DNA of 64,000 nt. Origin: Acytostelium subglobosum LB1 (Eukaryota > Evosea > Eumycetozoa > Acytosteliales > Acytosteliaceae). The stretch lies in assembly GCF_000787575.1 (NCBI RefSeq), contig NW_012236512.1, forward strand, positions 508,511 through 572,510. Direction: 5' to 3'. Below are positions 32,797 to 42,181 of the stretch, piece after piece; within the stretch, counting starts at the first letter, position 1, and each line of letters opens with the position of its first letter. The translations under genes were made by a program, and so were the position numbers. The notes under the pieces were generated by a model that saw nothing but the letters and a program-made list of their open reading frames with translations, did no database searches and was not told where the DNA came from.

Positions 32797-33425
32797 CTTT
32801 CTAGAAATATTATTATTATTATTTGAAGGAATAGATATTTGTTTTATGTTGATTTGATCTGAATGGATTTGGATTGATTATTTATATTTATTTGGTAACT
32901 AACTCTATTATTTCATTCAATACCTAATAATATTGATTCATCGGAAATAGTTGTTGATCAACAAATTACAAATGGGAAATTTATATTTCTTGTCAATTTA
33001 CAATATATCATCCAATACTCTTGTGTTTTATTACAACTAGTAAAATAATATCAGTGAGATTGATGATCACATCCAAAATGAACCGATCTCATAAACTCAT
33101 ATGCACCACCATCCCCTCCCTCTGAAAGTAGAATAGTCAGTTTGATCAATTGGGTTCAAAAGAATAGGAATTGATTAATTGAAGATCACATTATTGATGT
33201 ATGTTTACTGCCCAATTAGTGGTTATATCTTGAGACAAGTGTAGTTGTTACTAGGAGATTAGAATATCATTATCAAAAGGGTAACTTTAACTACCAATGT
33301 ATATGGTTAGATAGTAGTGACAGTTAACAGAACTTGTAATTTACATTTCTGGGGAGCCCAAGATCAATGGGTGTCGACATGATTACTATTGAGGTGTTTC
33401 CATCATTCATTCTTGTCATTCTTAA
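32797..33425. other. AT-rich intergenic region
   Basis: Promoter side of gene B, then AT-rich DNA with no recognisable gene. A short plus-strand frame begins at about 33426. Confidence 0.5.
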
Positions 33426-33812
33426 TTGGTTAATTTAAATAATAATAATATTAAAGTAAAATACCTTGGTAATGATCTAAGTGTCGTTAGAGAGTCATAC
33501 CAGAGAATGATATCACAGTTAGGAGAGAAAGATAAAACAAAGAGAATAAAGGAGTTGAAAACTAGAAGTCATGATGAGAGGGTTTGCATAGTCACATTGA
33601 TGCATCACAATCTTTGGACTCAAGATCATTTATCAAAGTGCCTTACATGGTCACAAACAATCAATTACAATATTAATATCAACTTTGAATCAACTATTGA
33701 TACTATTTTTGGAGATAAATATGACAGAGGAGTATATAGATTGACCAAGAACTCCATTGAGTACATCCATCGTATGTCCAAACAATCAATTGATCAATCC
33801 ATCAATAAATGA
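33426..33812 (+). CDS. Unassigned open frame, perhaps one exon or a gene remnant
   Basis: An open frame of 128 codons without an ATG at its beginning; the first in-frame ATG is at 33507. Its core (VKYLGNDLSVVRESYQRMIS, KTRSHDERVCIVTLMHHNLW) has ordinary protein composition, unlike the repeat-built frames elsewhere. The last 12 codons are TCAATTGATCAATC intron-type sequence, and a GTATGT at 33774 with an ATTAG acceptor at 33815-33819 could add a short last exon. No family recognised. It may be an exon of a gene whose start I cannot find, or a decayed fragment. Confidence 0.3.
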   Translation: MVNLNNNNIKVKYLGNDLSVVRESYQRMISQLGEKDKTKRIKELKTRSHDERVCIVTLMHHNLWTQDHLSKCLTWSQTINYNININFESTIDTIFGDKYDRGVYRLTKNSIEYIHRMSKQSIDQSINK

Positions 33813-33841
33813 TATTAGTTTATTCTTTGGCCAACATGTTG

Positions 33842-34855
33842 TTACTCCACTCGCTCCCAGTGATGTAGTATATGCCATGCTATTCTTGCCGCTAGCCTAC
33901 CACCAATTTGTTGTATATCAGTGGATGGATTGTATTCAACGAGGTCCACAGCTCTTAATGAACTTGCATGGCAAACCTTGGTGATCAATGGTAACAAGTG
34001 ATCAATTGAAACACCTAGAGACGCAGGTGCAGACACACCAGGCATCTGCCAAGCAGGGAGCACGTCCAGGTCAATTGTCAAGTATAGTACATCACAGCCA
34101 TTAATAAACTCTGTAACTTGTTTCTCGATGTCTTGCCTTGAAAGCTCCATAAAGCATGTATCCCAAATGACTTTGACACCAAATCGTTTGGCATCATTGG
34201 CCAGTGTCACTGTGTTTGAGGCCAGACTCGCGCCAATGACCATGTAGTTGAATGGACGTCGCGTCCTCATGCAGTACTCGTGTAGTTGTCGGAATGGTGT
34301 GCCAGAGGTCGACCGATCATTCGTCCGCAGATCGAGATGTGCATCAAAGTTAATGATTCCAACTTTTGCTTCTGGATGAGCTTCGTATAGTCCAAGTCCG
34401 TGAGCATAGGCAGTCTCGTGACCACCGCCCAAAACCAACGTACATTGACCACTCTTTTGAACCTCGGTCACTCGTGTGGCCAAGTTACTCTGCATCGACT
34501 CCAGGTCGTCATCCTCGGTGGTCAATGTTCCATAGTCTACAATATTATGATGTCCACTATGAGCGGCCATGTTTGCAAGCAGTCGTCGGATGGCATCCGG
34601 TGCCGCGGCAGCACCCCTTCTGCCCTTATTCCTCCGCACACCTTCATCACTTGCAAAGCCCAACATTGCGACACCCTTCTTATCGCACTTGTTTGTTGTT
34701 GATTGATTTGAATGGCTGTATTCTTCCCTCTTTATCGTTTGGAATAACCTAAGTGCTTCCTCTGCCTCTGCAGTATCATCTCGACCTGTCCAAACATCAT
34801 CAGGTGTTTGTCTCCATCGTACTCCATTATTATTATATCTTGAATCTTCAATCAT
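33842..34855 (-). CDS. hutG: Formimidoylglutamase (HutG), arginase/agmatinase superfamily
   Basis: Single exon, 337 residues, about the length of bacterial HutG. The N-terminus has the HutG-type W-x-GRDD. The ureohydrolase manganese ligands are all visible: GGGHE (about residue 145), NFDAHLDLR (about 168) and TIDLDVLPAWQMPGVSAPA (about 252), with STSGTPFRQ and a late DLVEYNPSTD. HutG splits N-formimino-L-glutamate to glutamate and formamide, the last step of one histidine-breakdown route. The W-x-GRDD start and the SGTPFR segment favour HutG over arginase or agmatinase. There is no intron, whereas most neighbours have several, and the route is mainly bacterial, so transfer from a food bacterium is possible. 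Confidence 0.85.
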   Translation of the reverse strand: MIEDSRYNNNGVRWRQTPDDVWTGRDDTAEAEEALRLFQTIKREEYSHSNQSTTNKCDKKGVAMLGFASDEGVRRNKGRRGAAAAPDAIRRLLANMAAHSGHHNIVDYGTLTTEDDDLESMQSNLATRVTEVQKSGQCTLVLGGGHETAYAHGLGLYEAHPEAKVGIINFDAHLDLRTNDRSTSGTPFRQLHEYCMRTRRPFNYMVIGASLASNTVTLANDAKRFGVKVIWDTCFMELSRQDIEKQVTEFINGCDVLYLTIDLDVLPAWQMPGVSAPASLGVSIDHLLPLITKVCHASSLRAVDLVEYNPSTDIQQIGGRLAARIAWHILHHWERVE

Positions 34856-35348
34856 TCTTTATCTCTTTCTCTATCTATCTCTCTTGGAAGTAGTAGTAGT
34901 TCAAAGATTGTTACTTCTCTTCCAACACACTTGATGTAACAATTTCGAAAGAGACAATACATAAGATAGATTGAGACATGATGACGGATTGACAACATCG
35001 GAGTGAACTGAGGGAGTGGGTGTGGGTGGGAGTAGTTTAGATTCCCACACATTCCGTCCTAATTAGGGTTACAACACTTTGTTATTGACAAGATGGGAAC
35101 TGGTTCTTGGTTCGTCCACTCCCTTCCCTAACACACACCATGATCTCATCTTGGAAGCCAATCTGGCAAGTCCCACCCATCTTCACACACTTTGGTCTAT
35201 AAATTCGAAGTGTTTTTATTCAGTTTCGGGGTCTCTTGCCCAGGTCCGAAAGCAATAAACAGTTGGGAAGTATGTCACTCGAATACATGCAAAGAGATCA
35301 TTATTATTATTATTACAACATTGATAGAGATAGAGAGAGAATGAATGT
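34856..35348. other. Spacer between HutG start and BVMO end
   Basis: Promoter region of the HutG gene (CTATCTATCTCTC run just upstream) and 3' region of the monooxygenase gene. A GAGAG run and TTATTATTATTATTAC lie at 35300-35345. No gene recognised. Confidence 0.5.
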
Positions 35349-37257
35349 TTAAGCCTGTTTAGATTTGTGTCTGTTGTTGTTGATTGATTCATCTGGAACA
35401 ACAGAAGACGAAGCAACAGATGTTGATGATGATGACGATGCCTTGGTGAAGTTGAAATCACGGAAGTCTACTGTTCTGGTCCTCCACCAATAGTTTGTAC
35501 AGGAACCTGGCCAGATGGTGAAGTTATGTCCATTCTTGTCATTGTACCAACTGCCACATGCAGTGGTCCACACCTTGCCTTCAAGGTTACGCTCCAACTC
35601 CTTTTGTACACGCTGTTGTGCAGTGGCTTGAACATCAATCGATGACATGTTGCGTTTGATCATCTCGCGAATGCACTGCATTGTAAAGTTCACTTGGCAC
35701 TCAATCATGAACAGAACAGAGTTGTGACCAAGCGCAGTGTTGGGACCAAGAAAGACAAACGAGTTGGGGAAGCCTTTGACGCAGATGCCCAAGTACGTCT
35801 CGATCTTGGAGTGGACCAGGCCACGCATGCTGACGCCGCCCTTGCCATGCAGGTTCATCGGTGTGCAGTAGTCCTGCACTCTGAAGCCTGTGGCGAGGAT
35901 GAGCGAGTCGACCGTGTGTCGGGTGCCTTCACGCGTGATGATAGTGGTGCCTTCAATGCGATCGATCGAGTCTGTCTCGAGCGTGACGTTGCTGCGCCCC
36001 AGAGCAGGATAGAAGTCATCGGACACAATGATACGCTTGCAGCCAATACTGTATGATGGAGTCAGAGTGGCCCGCAGAGCCTCATCTTTTACTTGGGCCG
36101 TGAGATGCTTCATCGCCAAGTACTTGGACACCTTGTGCAGTGTGCTGCCCTCGACGAATGAGCCGTATACAATGTCTGCTGATATGAACTGCAACCAACG
36201 ATAGACGCGCTGGACCAATGGTACGTTCCGCATAATCCATTTGGAGAAGCCCGAATAGACCTTGTTGGCTCGAGGTATGATCCATGATGGGTGTCTCTGG
36301 AACACTGATAGGCTCTTGACACGCGGTGCAATCTCTGGGATGATCTGGACAGCGCTAGATGGACGTGTTGAGCGTGTGAGTTTGGAGTCAGTGGGCGTCG
36401 ATATCGCCGACACCAAGGGACTCACACGATCACATACCTCGCACCATTGCCAATGATTGCCACGTTCTTTCCATCAATCGGCAATGAGTTGTCCCATTGA
36501 GCAGAGTGACACATTGGTCCTTGAAACTGTTTGAATACCTCTGGTATGTTTGGAATGCGCAGTGCTCCAGCTCCTGTCAATCTGATTGATTGATGGGGTA
36601 AGTATCTTGTGACACGCCCTTCATCACTCATTCAATCAATCAATCTGTCTTACAATATATCAGTGTAGATTGTTTCCTCTTGTCCATTCGAACGTTTGAG
36701 TTGGACTATCCACTTGCACAGTGCATCATCCCATTGGCAATCATGTACAGCTGTTTGGAACTGGATATGCTTGTACAGATCATACTTCTTAGCCATTCCA
36801 ACTATATATTGTTGTATCTCTTGTGCAGGTGAGAACTTCTCACTCCAATCTACATGTATGCACATGGATCATTGATGGGGCAGTCAGTCAGTCAATCAGT
36901 ACTCATTCATTCAATTATTCACTCTAGTTGACACACATACCTGGGTTCAGCTCGAAAGAGAAGGAATAGAGGTGTGAGGGTACATCACATGCACATCCAG
37001 GATAGGAGTTGACCATCCATGTGCCTCCAAGATCATTCTCCAAGTCATATATTGTGAATGTGTCAATGCTCAACTCTTTCTTTAGCTTGATGGCAGCACA
37101 TATACCAGAGAATCTTTGATTGATTGATTGATTGAATGACTGATCAGTATGTCAATCATACTGATTGAAGTGAGGTGAAGGTATGAACATACCCAGCGCC
37201 TACAATGGTGATGTTTGGAGTTGATCCATCATCATATGTACAACTATTATTATTCAT
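35349..37257 (-). CDS. Flavin monooxygenase, Baeyer-Villiger type
   Basis: Five exons on the minus strand: 37257-37193, 37113-36941, 36849-36654, 36581-36438, 36354-35349; phases agree and give 527 residues. The first intron cuts the FAD-binding motif (NITIVGAG / FSG), and the splice restores GAGFSG. DLGGTW and YPGCACDVPSHLYS follow, as in this family. FQGPMCHSAQWD matches the Baeyer-Villiger fingerprint F-x-G-x3-H-x3-W-[PD]; ordinary FMOs have Tyr in place of Trp. The NADPH-binding motif IGNGASAVQIIPEI is completed by the last splice (GA-R/S, acceptor CATCTAG at 36355). The C-terminus has LATGF and NFTIWPGSCTNYWW. Such enzymes use NADPH and O2 to turn ketones into esters or lactones. Substrate unknown. 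Codon use looks like that of the neighbours. Confidence 0.88.
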
Positions 37258-37540
37258 TACTTTGTTACAACAATATTTATATCTATGTGTCAGGTTTGTT
37301 TAACGTACAAAGGTGCAAAGGACACACATGTCATGCAACCTTACATTTTTGATTGATCTTTTGGAAATTTCATTTGAATAGATCAATTGGAACTTCAGGT
37401 CTGATGACAAATTAAATAATAAAAATTGAATACCATCAGCAATTCCTTAAAGACTAACTTATAAATATTTATAAATATATATATGCTCTCACAGTACAAT
37501 TAAGTCTAAGAAGAATAAATTATAATTGTCATGACAAAGA

Positions 37541-37735
37541 ATGAACAATCAAATATTTGGTGTTAATATTAAAGAATCACTTATTGTATTGATTTTATTT
37601 GGACCAATGTTCATATTCTTATTTCTAATCCAAGTATTAGTATTATTATTAGTATTAATATATTGTTTAATAATTTTTAAATCAATTAATGATCATTATT
37701 TAAGATCACACCTTCATTATTTAAAAAAAATTTAA
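37541..37735 (+). CDS. Possible small single-pass membrane protein (64 residues)
   Basis: Begins with ATG and ends with TAA; the middle 30 residues are Leu/Ile/Val/Phe-rich, fitting a membrane segment, with a basic C-terminus (RSHLHYLKKI). Codon choice is all AT-rich, as expected also for chance frames in AT-rich DNA. No family recognised; may be spurious. Confidence 0.3.
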   Translation: MNNQIFGVNIKESLIVLILFGPMFIFLFLIQVLVLLLVLIYCLIIFKSINDHYLRSHLHYLKKI

Positions 37736-37753
37736 ACACCACAGACACCCATC

Positions 37754-37846
37754 TTTGCATTGTTGTAGAATGACCATCAATCATTTGGCTGAGTCCAGTG
37801 TGTGTGTTGATCACAACCCATCACAAGAAATAAGTAATCATGTGAT
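37754..37846 (+). promoter_or_regulatory. Conserved upstream element, copy 1
   Basis: TTTGCATTGTTGTAGAATG begins at 37754, followed by GGCTGAGTCCAGTG (to 37800) and CATGTGAT (37839-37846), 144-229 bases before the start codon of Cry-like gene 1. The same three blocks in the same order occur before the other two copies (39814 and 42012), while the DNA between them differs, which points to selection for a regulatory role. Confidence 0.6.
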
Positions 37847-37982
37847 TTTAAATAATGTACAATTAATTAAAATATGTATGGTCCTCTCTTTCATTCATTC
37901 AATATTCAATCATTTATTAATTATTCAAACAAACAATTGATAATTTTTTATTATTTAATAATATAATTAATTATTAATAATA

Positions 37983-39656
37983 ATGGCGGATGCTTATACA
38001 AGAATAACAGATATTTCTGGACAACCTGACCATCTTGAGGTCCAGGGTATGGCAATAAATATTTATAAATCCATCAGAGAGAACCCTCTGCAAATCATCC
38101 CTTTCTGTATGATGTGCAATGCTTTGGAGATCAAGGATCCATTCCAAGTCTATGAGGACATCAAACGTGAAGGACTCAAAGTTGACAAAGATGATGTCAA
38201 CATCATCTTCACCTCGGTCATGTAAGTACATCTTCACAAAGCAACTTTTCCATAATCTAACATATATATAAATCCTTCTTTAATCAAATGATCATAAAGT
38301 GGATGTGTTCCAGGTGTTGGACCATTGCTCCAAGGTGTGTTTGCATTGTTTTGGAAACGTGCATCACCATCAGACTCGGTGTCCAAGGCTGAGTTGGACA
38401 AGAAGATGGAGGAGTTGAAGAAGGAGATGATCGGAATCATTGATTCAAAGATCAAGGACAGTGAGATCAGAATGTGGACTGATATCTGTCAGACTGTTCT
38501 TTGGAACCTCAGAAGTTCTTGCACATCAATGAAGACTGACTTGTCCGCTCTTATCTACAAGTTGGACAACAACGAGACGATCACCACCGACTTCTTAACC
38601 GATATCCGCACCAAGATTACTCTGGCCCTTGATCACAGCACCCAACTTCTCAACTTTTGTTCCAACCCAAAGTACATGAGATATGTTGTTAGATTCTATA
38701 TTGAATCATTGTTCACCAACATCTCCATATATGGTCTCATCAATGTATGTTTCATCAATGGAATCATTCCGATCAAAGATCAAACACTCACTCATACTAA
38801 AACTCTACATCAATTAATCAAACAATCATACAAGGCATTCTGGTACCAGTTGAACTATGATGAGATATACATTGCTGGAAGGAAGCCCAATCGCAAGTCA
38901 CCAAAGGGTGTAAAGTCCAACAATGAGAAGTTGCATGATCTGATCATGGAGGGTCTTGCATTGATTGGAAACCATGCCAATCCTGATGATGGCTATGAAG
39001 CATTCGAGAAGAATGCTCACCTCTTGCTTAAGAGTGATGTGTTCATGTACCCTGTGCCATTTATAATGTATCAACCAGGTGATCAAGAGAACAAAGAGTT
39101 CCAGAGACCACTTCCAAATGAGGGTGTTCCAGACATGGTGATTAAGCTGCCCGTCAAGCCCACAGCTTACATCATGCGAATGGATGCCGACAATCTATTC
39201 AACTACCTTGTCGATGAAAGATTGGATATGGCCGACCGTTCTGGTTGGACTGAGCCACTCACAGGTTGCGCTGGCAAGGCCTTTATGTGGGTGGAGACAA
39301 GAGGATACGTGATCAAGTTGGACGAGCCAAGGAACATCACCATCAGATTCTATGGCCACTATCGCAGCCACATCAAGCATTTGAGATTTGAGGGCAGTGA
39401 TGGTTCGGGCCAGCCGTTCAAAGAGACGCTTGACCCCACCAAGTACCAGTATGGAGCATGTCGACCACCTGGCCATAGACTCAACAATAATGCTTTCAAA
39501 GCAGGATTTGCAGTGTCCAAGCAGTTCAAACAAGTCAAAGAGATGAAATTCCGTTTTAGTACAACTTCCTTGTTCAATCACTTGTTGTTCATTGAGTTCA
39601 TGGTGACTCTGAACCCTGACCAGTACCCTGCCATCGTTGAGACACAAAAAAACTAA
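37983..39656 (+). CDS. Cry delta-endotoxin N-domain-like protein, copy 1
   Basis: Three exons: 37983-38221, 38300-38744, 38835-39656, giving 501 residues. No signal peptide. Residues 80-240 resemble the helical pore domain of Cry delta-endotoxins: a hydrophobic start (VGPLLQGVFALFWKRASPS), amphipathic charged helices (KAELDKKMEELKKEMIGIID), and FYIESLFTNISIYGLIN before AFWYQLNYDEIYI. The C-terminal half is beta-rich in appearance (YVIKLDEPRNITIRFYG; FEGSDGSGQPFKETLD) and could be a binding domain. The 90-base second intron (38745-38834) is stop-free and in frame, but the two paralogues show that it is an intron. Exons 1 and 2 have the same length in all three copies. Cytosolic or secreted by an unusual route; role in defence or prey killing is only inference. 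The gene looks whole. Confidence 0.65.
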
Positions 39657-39813
39657 TGTCATGTCTTGTCATAGACTGGTAACATCCCATTTTCATACTT
39701 TAGCATGAGCATTCAATATAATAATAAATTAAACCTAAACATTCATTGATACATTCAATCAATCAATCATGTTGATACCTCCATCATCAACTACTCACAC
39801 CACAAGTATTAAC

Positions 39814-39902
39814 TTTGCATTGTTGTAGAATGACCTTCAGTGGGCTTAGTCCAGTGTGCCAATGTGATCTAGATCACACACCAAATAAAATGATCATGTG
39901 AT
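39814..39902 (+). promoter_or_regulatory. Conserved upstream element, copy 2
   Basis: TTTGCATTGTTGTAGAATG at 39814, GGCTTAGTCCAGTGTG ending at 39858, and CATGTGAT at 39895-39902; the gene starts at 40023. Matches the elements at 37754 and 42012. Confidence 0.6.
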
Positions 39903-40022
39903 GAATGTAATTCATATAGTATTATTAGTATGATCCAATCATTTCATTCAATTATTCCATCAATCAAACATTAATTATTTTTATTATAAGTATATATATT
40001 ATTTTATTATAATTATTTTTAA

Positions 40023-41714
40023 ATGGCTGATGCATATACCAGAATAACAGATATTTCTGGACAACCTGACCATCTTGAGGTCCAGGGTATGGCAATAAAT
40101 ATTTATAAATCCATCAGAGAGAACCCTCTGCAAATAATCCCATTCTGTATGATGTGTAATGCATTGGAGATCAAGGATCCATTCCAAGTCTATGAGGACA
40201 TCAAACGTGAAGGACTCAAAGTTGACAAAGATGATGTCAACATCATCTTCACCTCGGTCATGTAAGTACTTCCTCACTCATTATCCATTCAATTTACAAA
40301 CATATTGTTAATCGTTCTTTCAATCAAATGATCATAAAGTGGATGTGTTCCAGGTGTTGGACCATTGCTCCAAGGTGTGTTTGCATTGTTTTGGAAACGT
40401 GCATCACCATCAGACTCGGTGTCCAAGGCTGAGTTGGACAAGAAGATGGAGGAGTTGAAGAAGGAGATGATCGGAATCATTGATTCAAAGATCAAGGACA
40501 GTGAGATCAGAATGTGGACTGATATCTGTCAGACTGTTCTTTGGAACCTCAGAAGTTCATGTACTTCTATGAAGATTGATTTGTCCGCTCTGATCTATAA
40601 GTTGGACAACAACGAGACGATCACCACCGACTTCTTAACCGATATCCGCACCAAGATCACTCTGGCTCTTGATCACAGCACCCAACTCCTGAACTTTTGT
40701 TCCAATCCCAAGTACATGAGATATGTTGTTCGATTCTATATTGAATCATTGTTCACCAACATCTCCATTTATGGTCTTATCAATGTATGTTATACCAATG
40801 GAATGATTCCTATCTTTGTTTTATCGTCCACAAATTCTAACTAACACACTCAATCAATCAATCAATCATACAAGGCATTCTGGTACCAGTTGAACTATGA
40901 TGAGATATACATCGCTGGAAGGAAGCCTAATCGCAAGTCACCAAAGGGTGTCAAGTCCAACAATGAGAAGTTGCATGATTTGATAATGGAAGGTCTTGCA
41001 TTGATTGGATACCATGCCAATCCTGATGATCGATATGACTCTTTCGAGAAGAATGCTCATCTCTTACTCAAGAGTGATGTGTTCATGTACCCTGTGCCAC
41101 TGATAATGTATGAGCCGGGTGAGCAGGAGAATAAGGAGTATGAGAGTGAGTTACCCGAGGGAGATGACAAAGTCCCTAACAGGGTGATCAACCTTCCAAC
41201 CAAGCCCATGGCCTACATCATGCGAATGGACGCTTATTATGTTTTCACATATCAAATGGATCCAAGAATATCACAATCATTGGGCAATCGAGATGGATGG
41301 ATTGAGCCAATCACAGGTTGTCTTGGAAAGAACTTCGAGTGGACAAGTTTGAGAAGTTATGATATCAAGTTGGACGAGCCAAGGAACATCACCATCAGAC
41401 TCTACGGTCACTACCTCAACTATGTCAAGAGTATAGATTTGGAGGGTACTGATGGTTCGGGCAAGCCATTCAGGGAGACCCTTGACGTCACCAAGTACCA
41501 GTATGGAGCATTGCGACCACCTGCACAGAGATACAACCACAGGGACAATAGTGTGTACAAAGCTGGATATGCAGTATCCAAGCAATTCAAACAGGTCAAA
41601 GAGATGACATTCAAGTTTAGTATTGATGCCATAATGTGCCATTTGTTGTTCATAGAGTTCATGGTAACCCTGAACCAAGACCAGTACCCTTCCCTTGTTG
41701 AACAACAAAACTAG
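40023..41714 (+). CDS. Cry delta-endotoxin N-domain-like protein, copy 2
   Basis: Exons 40023-40261, 40340-40784, 40875-41714, giving 507 residues. The protein of exon 1 is identical to that of copy 1; by my reading the two exon-1 sequences differ at only seven bases, all silent. Exon 2 is also nearly identical in protein (MKTDL against MKIDL). In exon 3 the copies drift apart, especially after the LLKSDVFMYPVP motif, where lengths differ, and they converge again at DEPRNITIR. The second intron differs in sequence from that of copy 1. Recent duplication or gene conversion of the 5' part is likely. The gene looks whole. Naming is as uncertain as for copy 1. Confidence 0.65.
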
Positions 41715-42011
41715 TGTCCTTAATGCCATGGGCTGGTAGGCTCTTTTATTTTCTTCATTCAAACCTATAATCAATCAATTAATCAAAATATGTGTTCCAA
41801 AGTAATAATTAAATAAATAAAAATATATGTAAATCTGATCAGGTGATCTTTTTGGAGACTTCAATCTTGATCTATCAGCCCATCATTTATTATACACCTT
41901 GTAGTTCATCGAGAGTATCCAGCATCCAGCTATTGTAAAATGTCCTACTCTTTTATTATTTTTGTTGTTGAGATGATACCTCAATCAATTTCAACACACT
42001 TAAAATACATC

Positions 42012-42101
42012 TTTGCATTGTTGTAGATTGGTCATCCATGGGCAGAGTCCAGTGTGGTGTGTTTGTTCATGATCATAACCCCCCAAACTTGTCCATGTGA
42101 T
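42012..42101 (+). promoter_or_regulatory. Conserved upstream element, copy 3
   Basis: TTTGCATTGTTGTAGATTG at 42012, GGCAGAGTCCAGTGTG ending at 42056, and CATGTGAT at 42094-42101; the gene starts at 42182. Matches the elements at 37754 and 39814. Confidence 0.6.
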
Positions 42102-42181
42102 TGAATTCTACTTATTATTTATTTGGGCCTTATTCAATATTTCAATCACCTATTCTTTCAAACAATTAAGTTATTTATATT

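Larger units (their letters stand above)
37258..37982. other. AT-rich region between BVMO and Cry-like gene 1
   Basis: Divergent promoter region. It contains a possible small frame at 37541-37735 and the conserved upstream element at 37754-37846, both listed separately. The rest is very AT-rich. Confidence 0.5.

Noticed and set aside
38325-39656. Cry-like copy 1 as a gene with one long exon
   Set aside because: The in-frame stretch 38745-38834 corresponds to introns with stops in copies 2 and 3 and has intron-type repeat sequence.
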